NCBI GenBank assembly: GCA_009785095.1
Contig: WQXA01000004.1
Coordinates: 1 to 39,757, forward strand
Direction of reading: 5' to 3'
DNA length: 39,757 nucleotides
From: Candidatus Saccharimonadota bacterium
GTDB taxonomy: Bacteria > Patescibacteriota > Saccharimonadia > Saccharimonadales > Saccharimonadaceae
Shown here: positions 9,487-16,860 of the stretch, piece after piece
Position numbering within the stretch: position 1 is the stretch's first letter
Layout: each line of letters begins with the position of its first letter
Notes under the pieces: model-generated
The model's input: the letters and a program-made list of their open reading frames with translations, nothing else
What the model was told of the DNA's origin: nothing
Database searches by the model: none
Program-made: the position numbers and the translations under genes

Positions 9487-12462
9487 CTAGCGACGACCCT
9501 TTTTCTTATTTTGGCGTTGCTGTTTTTTCTTTTTCTGCGCCTGTCTTTTGGCACGGTTTTTGTCAGAACTGCCCTGGCCTTTTTTGACTTTGAAATCATC
9601 ACTCGAACCGCGCGCTTCGGGCAGGCCGACTTCGTTGACGCCGCGCTCAACGGCCGATTCGGCGGCGCGGGTTAGTTCGCTCTCGTACTCGTCATCCTCG
9701 ACTGCTTTCTTATTGATATCGGATTTACGTAAGTGGAAAATAACTCGCAAAACCTCATTTTGTAAAGTTTCCTGGAGGCCGTCGAACAACTTTTGCGATT
9801 CGCTGCGATACTCGACCAACGGATCACGTTGACCAACCGAGCGCCAATGAATGCCTTCGCGCAGGTGCTGCATATTCTCCAAATGTTGCATCCACAGGAC
9901 GTCCAAAACTTGCATGTAAACTTCGCGCTCAGCGCCGCGCAACAATTCCGCCCCGAGATCTTTTTCTTGGTCGCCGTAAAGTTTCAACACCGCGCCGCGG
10001 GCTTCGGTCAGACGTTTACTATCGTTTTTGATGCGTACGATTTTCTCCAGGTTGCTTTGCGAAATTGGCAGGACGCTCAAGAATTCTTCGGCTAGTTTGT
10101 CACTCAAACTCCGTCGGCTATGCGCAAAAATACTTTTCAAACGAGCGTCGATCAAACGAAGAATTTCGGGGCTAATGTCGTCGCCCTCCAAAATTTTTCG
10201 GCGAATCGCATAGACGACTTTGCGGTGGCGATTGATGACGTTGTCGTATTGAACGACGTTTTTGCGCGTGTCGAAATTATATCCCTCGACGCGTTTTTGG
10301 GCGGCCTCCAAAGTTTTACTAACGGCCTTGTTTTCGATGGCGCGATCTTCTTCGACGCCGAGTCGATCCATTAGCGCGGAAATTCGCTCGCCTTGGAAAA
10401 TGCGCATTAGGTCGTCTTCCGTCGAAACGTAAAAAACACTGTCGCCCGGATCGCCTTGACGGCCACCGCGACCGCGCAACTGGTTGTCGATGCGGCGCGC
10501 TTCGTGACGCTCGGAACCAATCACCACTAGCCCGCCTTTAGCGGCGATGCCCTTGCCCAGCATGATGTCGGTACCACGACCGGCAATGTTGGTGGCGAGA
10601 GTGATCGCACCTTTTTGGCCAGCCAGCGCCACGATCTCGGCCTCGCGTTCGTTGTTTTTTGCGTTCAACATTTCGTGCTTGAAGCCGGCCTTGGTCAAGG
10701 CCGCGGAGATCATTTCGTTCTTGGCGATCGAAGCCGAACCGATCAAAACCGGACGACCTTGCTCGTGATATTTGCGCACGTCTTCGACCAAAGCTTTGAT
10801 TTTGCCTTTTTCGGTTTTGAAAATTTTGTCGTTGTGGTCTTTTCGGATCATCGGTTTGTTGGTCGGAATTTGGATGACATCGAGTCCGTAGATTTGCTGG
10901 AATTCTTCGGCCTCAGTGATGGCTGTGCCGGTCATGCCGGACAATTTGTCATAGAGGCGAAAATAATTCTGGAAAGAAATCGTCGCCAAAGTTTGCGATT
11001 CTTCGCGCACTGTCACGCGCTCCTTGGCCTCGATCGCCTGGTGCAAACCCTCGTTGTAGCGCCGACCGTGCATCAAACGCCCGGTAAATTCATCAACGAT
11101 AATCACCTCGCCATCGTTGGTGACGACGTAATCTTTGTCGCGCTTGAACAGAGTCTGAGCCTTGAGCGCCTGATCCATGTGATAAACAGCGCGAAGATGT
11201 TCCGGCGAATAGAGATTTCTGAGGCCGAGCATTTTTTGGACTTTGTCGACACCGCGATCGGTCAACGTCACGCTGCGTCGTTTCTCGTCGAGCTCGAAAT
11301 CACCGTCACTTTCTTCGTCCTGACCATCTAGGCGTTTGCCGGTCAGCGGATTTTTCAAACCGGTGTTGGACTTGGTTTTGGTCGGCGGCGTTAGTTGCGC
11401 CGCCACGGCCGCGAATTTGATATACATGTCCGGATTCTCGGCGGCCGGCGCTGAAATAATGAGAGGCGTTCTAGCTTCGTCGATCAGAATCGAGTCAACC
11501 TCGTCCACGATAGCAAAACTCAACTCACGTTGACGCAGCAGATCCGGCTCACTGACCATATTGTCGCGCAGATAATCAAAACCAAATTCGTTATTAGTCC
11601 CGTAGGTGATATCGGCTGCGTAGGCTTCTTTTCTCGAGCATGGCTTGAGGTGGCTCATGCGCTTGTCATAGTGATTGGTGTTCTCGAATTTCGAATCGTA
11701 AATAAAGGACTGATCATTAATAATCACGCCGGTCGACAACCCTAGCGCATCATAGAGCGTTCCCATCCAACCGCCGTGCAATTGCGCCAAGTAATCGTTG
11801 ACCGTCACCATGTGCACACCGCGACCAGTCAAGGCGTTCAGATAAACCGGCGCCGTGGCCACCAAAGTTTTGCCTTCGCCGGTCTTCATCTCGGCCACAT
11901 TTCCCTCGTGCAAGGCGACACCGCCGATCAGCTGTACGTCATAGTGGCGCTGGCCAAGGACGCGCGTCGACATTTCGCGCACCACCGCAAAAGCTTCCGG
12001 CAAAATCTCATCCAAAGCCCCCTTTCGTTTCTGAGCGGCTCGGCGCTGACGAATCGCGTTTAGGGCGTTGAAATCGTCAATTGTCGCCGTGCCGGCGCGG
12101 GCGTACTTGGCGCGATCTTCGTCGCTCAATTTGTGCATGATTTTGCGCTCGGCTAGAACATCGTCCTTGCTCGATTTGGTGCTGGTTTTGGCGGTCTTGC
12201 TTTCGCCCTTCTTGCTGGATTTACTGTCCTTGGCGGTTTGCTTGCTTAGTTTGTCGTACTTTTTCCGCAAAGTCTCGGTTTGTTTGGCGAGCTCCTTTTT
12301 GCTCATCTTGGCGTACTTGTCGGTCAGGGCGTTGACTTCATCAACCCTTTTCTTGAGGCGCCGCAGGATTTTTTTCTGCGGGTCACCAAACACGCGACTA
12401 AGTAGTTTTTGCTTCCTATCAGGCCTGACGGTCACAGAACTCTTTTGCTTGTCCCTTGCCAC
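9487..12462 (-). CDS. secA: Preprotein translocase ATPase SecA
   Basis: Motor ATPase that drives protein export through SecYEG. The 991-aa protein has Walker A at about 191-200 (EMKTGEGKTL), the DEVDSILIDEART region, the PPXD, HSD and HWD domains, and the TNIAGRGTDI and GRGGRQGDPG motifs of the second nucleotide-binding fold. Two features differ from textbook SecA: a Lys/Ser-rich insert at about 72-100, and a C-terminal tail ending in Lys/Arg/Gln repeats with no CxC..CH zinc-binding motif. Start is GTG with GAGGAG upstream. It has its own extended -10 promoter in the gap after hpf. Confidence 0.97.
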   Translation of the reverse strand: MARDKQKSSVTVRPDRKQKLLSRVFGDPQKKILRRLKKRVDEVNALTDKYAKMSKKELAKQTETLRKKYDKLSKQTAKDSKSSKKGESKTAKTSTKSSKDDVLAERKIMHKLSDEDRAKYARAGTATIDDFNALNAIRQRRAAQKRKGALDEILPEAFAVVREMSTRVLGQRHYDVQLIGGVALHEGNVAEMKTGEGKTLVATAPVYLNALTGRGVHMVTVNDYLAQLHGGWMGTLYDALGLSTGVIINDQSFIYDSKFENTNHYDKRMSHLKPCSRKEAYAADITYGTNNEFGFDYLRDNMVSEPDLLRQRELSFAIVDEVDSILIDEARTPLIISAPAAENPDMYIKFAAVAAQLTPPTKTKSNTGLKNPLTGKRLDGQDEESDGDFELDEKRRSVTLTDRGVDKVQKMLGLRNLYSPEHLRAVYHMDQALKAQTLFKRDKDYVVTNDGEVIIVDEFTGRLMHGRRYNEGLHQAIEAKERVTVREESQTLATISFQNYFRLYDKLSGMTGTAITEAEEFQQIYGLDVIQIPTNKPMIRKDHNDKIFKTEKGKIKALVEDVRKYHEQGRPVLIGSASIAKNEMISAALTKAGFKHEMLNAKNNEREAEIVALAGQKGAITLATNIAGRGTDIMLGKGIAAKGGLVVIGSERHEARRIDNQLRGRGGRQGDPGDSVFYVSTEDDLMRIFQGERISALMDRLGVEEDRAIENKAVSKTLEAAQKRVEGYNFDTRKNVVQYDNVINRHRKVVYAIRRKILEGDDISPEILRLIDARLKSIFAHSRRSLSDKLAEEFLSVLPISQSNLEKIVRIKNDSKRLTEARGAVLKLYGDQEKDLGAELLRGAEREVYMQVLDVLWMQHLENMQHLREGIHWRSVGQRDPLVEYRSESQKLFDGLQETLQNEVLRVIFHLRKSDINKKAVEDDEYESELTRAAESAVERGVNEVGLPEARGSSDDFKVKKGQGSSDKNRAKRQAQKKKKQQRQNKKKGRR

Positions 12463-12494
12463 TATTAAAACTCCTCACTTAAACTAATGTGAAT

Positions 12495-12503
12495 ATTATA
12501 TCA
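12495..12503 (-). promoter_or_regulatory. Extended -10 promoter of secA-gdhA-guaA
   Basis: On the minus strand TGATATAAT (TG-n-TATAAT) lies 33 nt before the secA GTG. No good -35 is present at 17 bp. A short leader with a GAGGAG site follows, so secA can be transcribed apart from hpf. Confidence 0.6.
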
Positions 12504-12531
12504 TAAAGTTTGCTTGAAAAGGTATTTTTTA

Positions 12532-12912
12532 CTATTTCCGTCGCAGTGATCGTTTGACGAAAGACATGATGCCGCCGCGGCGTGCGCCATCGGCGCTGCG
12601 CTCGGTTTTGTACTTGCGGATCTGGCTGCGCAGTTTCGCCTCGACGATGTCAACGGCCGCCAGCACATTGGGCGCGGCGTCCTTGGCCACCAACTTTTTA
12701 TCAGGCAAAGTCAAAACGACCTCGCACTCGTATTTGTTGTTATTCCGCTGATTAATTTGCTCGATACGAATGGCCGCAAAAGCCACTTCGCGCGCTCGAC
12801 GCGGAATATAATCGACCAATTTGGCCATCTTTTTCCTGGTGTATTCGCTAGTTTTCTTGTCGATTTCCAGATGTATCCCGGTGATTTCAATACTCAAAGC
12901 TTTGTCGCTCAT
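12532..12912 (-). CDS. hpf: Ribosome hibernation promoting factor, short HPF/RaiA family
   Basis: Binds the 30S decoding region and silences or dimerises ribosomes in starvation. The 126-aa protein has the beta-alpha-beta-beta-beta-alpha HPF fold pattern: SIEITGIHLEID, the helix KKTSEYTRKKMAKLVDYIP, strands FAAIRIEQINQ and KYECEVVLTLP, and DIVEAKLRSQIRKYK. It lacks the C-terminal dimerisation domain of long HPF and ends in a basic tail. It starts 12 bp after serS with an AAAGGAC site, so it is co-transcribed with serS. Confidence 0.87.
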   Translation of the reverse strand: MSDKALSIEITGIHLEIDKKTSEYTRKKMAKLVDYIPRRAREVAFAAIRIEQINQRNNNKYECEVVLTLPDKKLVAKDAAPNVLAAVDIVEAKLRSQIRKYKTERSADGARRGGIMSFVKRSLRRK

Positions 12913-12924
12913 GTGTTTTGTCCT

Positions 12925-14229
12925 TTATAAAATTTCTTTACCATTTAAATATTTACGCAATACCTCTGGCACGGTAACCGCGCCGTCGGCGTTTTGGAAA
13001 TTTTCCAAAATTCCGATTAGCGGTCGCTCGGAAAAGACCGTTGCATCGTTGGTGTGCGCCAGCTCGAGTCGTCCATCGCCAAAACGCACGCGAGTTTTCA
13101 TAGCGCGCGCCTGGAAATCGGTAATATAATCGGCGGTATGCGTCTCGCGATAAGCATTTTGCGATGGCAACCAAACCTCGATGTCAACGCCCCGAGCGTT
13201 CGGCCGCCCAATCTCGGCCGTGCATTTTTCGAGCACGCGATACGGCAAACCGAGATTCTGCATCAGATATTCCTGGATCGCTACCATGAACCAATGCTCC
13301 TCGAGACTGCTTGTCGCATCGGTGAAACTTTCCATCTCGAGTTTGTTGAATTGATGCAGACGAAACATACCCTCGGTGTCGCGACCATAAGTCCCAGCCT
13401 CGCGCCGAAAAGCCGTCGTGTAACCGAGCAGGCGGATCGGCAAATCCTTTTCATCCAAAATCTCGTCCATGTACATCGGCGCCAAAGTATGTTCAGCCGA
13501 CGCGTTCAACCACAAATCCTCACCCTCAATTTTGTAAGTCTGTTCGGCCTTATTCAGACGTCCCGTCGCTTCGAACACGGTAGTTTTTGCCACAGCCGGC
13601 GGCAGCACAAAGGTAAAAGGTTTGTCTGAAATTGCTTCGCCAAGGCCGGCGCCGGCCAAAATTTCGCGGATTTTGTCCTGGTCGGTCAAAGTATCGATGC
13701 CGTACTGCCAGAGCGCGAACTCGAGCCGCGCCAGATCGCCTTTGACGTAAATGAACCTCGAGCCGGCGATTTTGACGGCGCGCTCGCTATCGATCCAACC
13801 GCGTTTTTCCGCGAGCTCGGTGTGGCTGAGCGGTTTAAAATCAAACTCGGGCGGCTCCCCGAAAGTTTTCGCCACGACATTTTCGTCCTCGGATTGGCCA
13901 ACCGGCACGCTGTCTAGCGCCATGTTCGGGAACTGCTTTAACAGCCCAATAAATTTCTCGTCCACCGCGCGCAAATATTTCTCGCGTTCGGCTAGCTGGA
14001 TTTTGATCTGTTTGCCTTTGTCGACCAATTCCGGTTCGGGCTGGCCGCCTTTCATTCTAGCGGCGACAGCGTTACGCGCCTCGCGCAGCTCGTCAACTTG
14101 AGCCTGGAGGTCGCGCTTTTCGGCGTCCAAGGCTAGCAGCGCCTCGACCGACAGATCGGCGTAGCCTTTATTCGCCGCGTTGGCCTGGACTTTCTCAGGA
14201 TTCTCACGAATATATTTTATGTCCAACAT
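12925..14229 (-). CDS. serS: Seryl-tRNA synthetase
   Basis: Charges tRNA-Ser (and the first step for Sec-tRNA where present). The 434-aa class II enzyme has an N-terminal coiled-coil tRNA-binding arm (about 28-110), then motif 2 (TTAFRREAGTYGRDTEGMFRLHQF) and motif 3 (NDATVFSERPLIGILENFQ). Family motif GNARG-like is seen as GRPNARGVDIEVWLP. The ATG at 14229 is 6 nt after a -10 box with no room for a ribosome site, so its transcript is probably leaderless. hpf follows in the same operon. Confidence 0.96.
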   Translation of the reverse strand: MLDIKYIRENPEKVQANAANKGYADLSVEALLALDAEKRDLQAQVDELREARNAVAARMKGGQPEPELVDKGKQIKIQLAEREKYLRAVDEKFIGLLKQFPNMALDSVPVGQSEDENVVAKTFGEPPEFDFKPLSHTELAEKRGWIDSERAVKIAGSRFIYVKGDLARLEFALWQYGIDTLTDQDKIREILAGAGLGEAISDKPFTFVLPPAVAKTTVFEATGRLNKAEQTYKIEGEDLWLNASAEHTLAPMYMDEILDEKDLPIRLLGYTTAFRREAGTYGRDTEGMFRLHQFNKLEMESFTDATSSLEEHWFMVAIQEYLMQNLGLPYRVLEKCTAEIGRPNARGVDIEVWLPSQNAYRETHTADYITDFQARAMKTRVRFGDGRLELAHTNDATVFSERPLIGILENFQNADGAVTVPEVLRKYLNGKEIL

Positions 14230-14263
14230 ATGAATATTCTATCATAAATGCTAGAATGTTTAC
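14230..14263. promoter_or_regulatory. 34-bp divergent promoter pair for serS (-) and the 14264 gene (+)
   Basis: Two extended -10 boxes sit in a 34-bp gap. Plus strand: TGCTAGAAT with TAGAAT at 14252-14257, then exactly 6 nt, then ATG at 14264. Minus strand: TGATAGAAT with TAGAAT at 14241-14236, then exactly 6 nt, then ATG at 14229. Neither has space for a Shine-Dalgarno site. The -35 regions of each lie inside the other gene or promoter, so the two probably compete for RNA polymerase. Confidence 0.75.
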
Positions 14264-14827
14264 ATGGTAAAAAAGGTTCGCGCTGAGTGGAAAAAACCAG
14301 AATTTTGGCGCAATCTATTCCTGTATTTTTGGGTTTTCTCGCTCGTCGGGCATATCGGCGAGATCGGTTGGGCGAATATCGGCAACTGGGTCGGTTTTAG
14401 GCAAACTCCGGCCAGCACCATACCACTTTTCGCCATCGCCGTCCCTTATGGCCTCGGCGCCATAGCGCTCCGACTCCTGCTCTATCCATCTGTTAAGAAA
14501 AAGAAAATCAACCTGGTGACGATATTTGTCCTTGGTGCGCTCATCACCACGGCAATCGAATTCGTCTGCGCGGCGCTGGTCGTTTTGTTCGCCGGCCACC
14601 CGCTATTTTGGGACTACTCCGATCGCCCACTCAACCTCTGGGGTTTTGTCTGTCTCGGCAACAGCCTGGCCTTTGGCGTCGGCTCGGTTGTCGCGCTCAA
14701 ATGGATCTTTCCTTATGCGGAAAAGTGGCTGGAGCGACTCCGCGCACGTTACCTCAACATCGCCTTTTGGATTCTATTTATTGGTTACATTTTGTCGCAA
14801 ATTTGGATCAGGATCATTAAAAGTTAA
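14264..14827 (+). CDS. CmpB-like putative ABC-transporter permease-type membrane protein
   Basis: The 187-aa polytopic membrane protein has about five hydrophobic segments and resembles the CmpB-like 'putative ABC-transporter type IV' family: an N-terminal FWVFSLVGHIGEI segment and the conserved WDYSDRPLNLWGFVCLGNSLAFG motif, which in this family precedes the last membrane segments. The biochemical role of the family is not established. Start ATG is leaderless from the divergent promoter shared with serS. The stop overlaps the convergent PspC gene: the palindrome TTAA at 14824-14827 provides the TAA stop of both genes. Confidence 0.75.
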   Translation: MVKKVRAEWKKPEFWRNLFLYFWVFSLVGHIGEIGWANIGNWVGFRQTPASTIPLFAIAVPYGLGAIALRLLLYPSVKKKKINLVTIFVLGALITTAIEFVCAALVVLFAGHPLFWDYSDRPLNLWGFVCLGNSLAFGVGSVVALKWIFPYAEKWLERLRARYLNIAFWILFIGYILSQIWIRIIKS

Positions 14828-16020
14828 TCGCACTGGCGCAAGATCTCGATGCTGCGCGGCCAGCTGATTTTGACGCTACAAACATCATCATCAAAGCGTT
14901 GAACGTTATTTATAAAATTATCCGGCAGTTGGTAATCGCGCGGAATTGTCCACAGCCAAACGCCCATGAATATCGACGAAATAAAACCAAACATGATGGT
15001 GGCGCCGAGCGTGCCGGCGATTTCCGAAGCCACGCGACCGCGTTTTCGGCGGTTCATCAAAGCCTGGCCGGCCGACATGAAAAGTCCCACGGTCGTCAGC
15101 CCCGCGATAATCGCCGCGCCGGTGGCCAACCACAACCAAACTTCTTTGGCGAAAGAATTCTCGAACAAAATGACGATGGCCACGATGCCGTAAATGAACG
15201 TACCAGCTAGCGTGATGAACCCGAGACAGGTCAAAATCACGCCAAAAATGGCCGCGATCGGACTGACCGGTCGCGTCGGATTTTGCTCGCGGATTTCTTC
15301 TCGCAACTCCGCTTTGACCTCGGCGGCGTAGGTTTTAGCCTCGGATTTTATGTTGTCCTTGCTCTGTTTGGCTTTGGCTTTGACGCCGGCCACTTTTTCC
15401 TTGACATCATCCGCAAAAGCCCGAGCGTTTTCTTCTGATCGTTTAGCAAAATCCGAATTCTTTAAGCTCTCCAAAGTGACCGGCTCGCCGCGCATCTCGA
15501 GTTTCTCGGACGTGGTTCGAGCGGCCGGTGCGACGATCCAAACGACAATGTAAATAAGGAGCGCCCAACCAACCGACAGGACGCCGGCGACCACAAAAGC
15601 GATCCTTAGCAGCGTCAAATCCCACCCGGTATAAGCCGACAGCCCAGCCGCCACGCCGCCCAACATCGCGTTGTCGGTGTCGCGGTAATATTTGCGGCCA
15701 CTATGGTCGTCTCGACCGCGCGTGAACAAATTATCATGCCAATCTTCGCTGTCGCTCGATGGTTGATCGTCATCGGCAAAATCGCGCGGCTCGCCGAGCT
15801 GCGCCCGCATGGCCGCCACATCGCCGGACGTGATAACGCCATCCCTCTCGACGCCGCGATCGGCCAAAATCTCGGTCATGCGCGACTCGATATCGTCCAT
15901 GATCTCGGCGTCACCAAGCGAGCGCTTGATGGCCGCGATGTACTTTTCGAGCTCTTTCTTGGCCTCGACATCAATCTCGTACGTCATGCGCCCCAAATGT
16001 ATGCGCGTCACCTCGTTCAT
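14824..16020 (-). CDS. PspC-domain membrane protein
   Basis: A 398-aa envelope-stress-type membrane protein. Residues 1-80 form a charged helical segment (EKYIAAIKRSLGDAEIMDDIESRMTEIL), followed by a PspC domain at about 105-170 with the typical KYYRDTDNAMLGGVAAGLSAYTG start and a hydrophobic hairpin ending in IVVWIVAP. A Lys/Ala/Glu-rich helical stretch (about 195-255) precedes three more membrane segments. It overlaps its padR regulator by 4 bp (ATGA), a common PadR-PspC pairing in Gram-positives. Stress sensing at the membrane is inferred from the family. Confidence 0.85.
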   Translation of the reverse strand: MNEVTRIHLGRMTYEIDVEAKKELEKYIAAIKRSLGDAEIMDDIESRMTEILADRGVERDGVITSGDVAAMRAQLGEPRDFADDDQPSSDSEDWHDNLFTRGRDDHSGRKYYRDTDNAMLGGVAAGLSAYTGWDLTLLRIAFVVAGVLSVGWALLIYIVVWIVAPAARTTSEKLEMRGEPVTLESLKNSDFAKRSEENARAFADDVKEKVAGVKAKAKQSKDNIKSEAKTYAAEVKAELREEIREQNPTRPVSPIAAIFGVILTCLGFITLAGTFIYGIVAIVILFENSFAKEVWLWLATGAAIIAGLTTVGLFMSAGQALMNRRKRGRVASEIAGTLGATIMFGFISSIFMGVWLWTIPRDYQLPDNFINNVQRFDDDVCSVKISWPRSIEILRQCD

Positions 16021-16382
16021 TTCGTCTCCTTTCGTTCAAGCTTGCGCGTCGTTTGGTTTAAGTTTTTGATTTCGCGCCTTAGCTCGATCAAGACTGTCCG
16101 ACCTAGTTCAGTGGTGGAATAATATTTGCGCGGCGGTCGACTCGAGCCGTCCTCGCGCCATTCGTATTGTAGTAGCCCATCGCGTTGCAAACGCAACAAG
16201 AGCGGGTAAATCGTGCCCTCCACTACCGTTAGACCCGCCTCGCTCAGCCGCCGGATGATATCCGACGCGTAGATTGGCTGTTCGGCCACCGTTAGTACTA
16301 GATAACTGAGCAGCCCCTTGCGCATTTGCGTGGCTAGCTGTTCGGCGTAACGCCTTGCTATACCGTATTCCTTGTATTCCAT
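16017..16382 (-). CDS. PadR-family transcriptional regulator
   Basis: Small winged-helix repressor, 121 aa. The pattern MRKGLLSYLVLTVAEQPIYASDIIRRLSEAGLTVVEGTIYPLLLRLQRDGLLQYEW is the PadR core, including GTIYPLLLRLQRDGLL, followed by YYSTTELGR and a basic C-terminal helix. It overlaps the PspC gene start and very probably controls this two-gene operon. Its ATG lies 8 nt after TATAAC, implying little or no leader. A palindrome over the promoter is a likely autoregulatory site. Confidence 0.9.
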   Translation of the reverse strand: MEYKEYGIARRYAEQLATQMRKGLLSYLVLTVAEQPIYASDIIRRLSEAGLTVVEGTIYPLLLRLQRDGLLQYEWREDGSSRPPRKYYSTTELGRTVLIELRREIKNLNQTTRKLERKETK

Positions 16383-16417
16383 AGTACTATGTTATACAAG
16401 GTATAAGTGTATGTCAA
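16381..16417 (-). promoter_or_regulatory. padR-pspC promoter with overlapping palindromic operator
   Basis: Minus-strand TTGACA (16417-16412), a 15-bp spacer and TATAAC (16396-16391) precede the padR ATG. A perfect inverted repeat TTATAC-AAG-GTATAA (plus-strand reading, 16392-16406) covers the -10 and spacer. A second palindrome ATAGTACTAT (16381-16390) spans the start codon. The short spacer and the overlap fit repression by PadR; binding itself is inferred. Confidence 0.65.
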
Positions 16418-16472
16418 CCCTTTTTCAAAAGTTTTCAAAAAAGCTGTGGAAAACTTTTGAATTAATATGTGG

Positions 16473-16478
16473 TACAAT
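16473..16478 (+). promoter_or_regulatory. Extended -10 of the small membrane protein gene
   Basis: TGGTACAAT (TG-n-TACAAT) ends 7 nt before the ATG at 16486, leaving no room for a ribosome site. No clear -35 was seen. This spacing decides the start codon over upstream ATGs. Confidence 0.6.
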
Positions 16479-16485
16479 AATGCTT

Positions 16486-16857
16486 ATGGACAAAGAAATC
16501 CTGGCTCACGCTCGGTTTGTGCAGAGCGAGATCGCGCGGCTAAAAAAGGCGCCGGAGGCTGCGGCGGCCGCTGCCCTGCTCGCCTATCACGATATGATGA
16601 CGCGCAATTTCCAGCACGAGCGGCAGATTCATCTCTACGTGACGCTGTTTTTTGCCTGTTTAATGATCGGTTCTTGGGCGGTTGCGCTTATTCTGATGCT
16701 GAATTTGGGCGGCCTTGATCCGGCGTTGTGGCCGATGGGGTTGTTGGTTCTGATCCTGACCGTTCTAGAGGGATTTTACATTCGTCATTATTACCGCCTC
16801 GAGAATCGTACGGAAAAGTTGTACCAGCTAACCCGCGAAATTTACGAATTAAACTAA
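16486..16857 (+). CDS. Small two-TM membrane protein, unknown function
   Basis: 123 aa. An N-terminal amphipathic helix (MDKEILAHARFVQSEIARLKKAPEAAAAAALLAYHDM) is followed by two membrane segments (about 51-72 and 81-97) and a charged C-terminal helix (RLENRTEKLYQLTREIYELN). I do not recognise the family. The start is chosen because its ATG lies 7 nt after an extended -10 box. It converges on the TraG-like ATPase gene, with 3 bp between the stops. Confidence 0.65.
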   Translation: MDKEILAHARFVQSEIARLKKAPEAAAAAALLAYHDMMTRNFQHERQIHLYVTLFFACLMIGSWAVALILMLNLGGLDPALWPMGLLVLILTVLEGFYIRHYYRLENRTEKLYQLTREIYELN

Positions 16858-16860
16858 GAT

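Noticed and set aside
10615-11331. A 238-codon open frame antisense to secA
   Set aside because: Shadow of a GC-rich conserved gene; low-complexity hydrophobic composition and no start signal.
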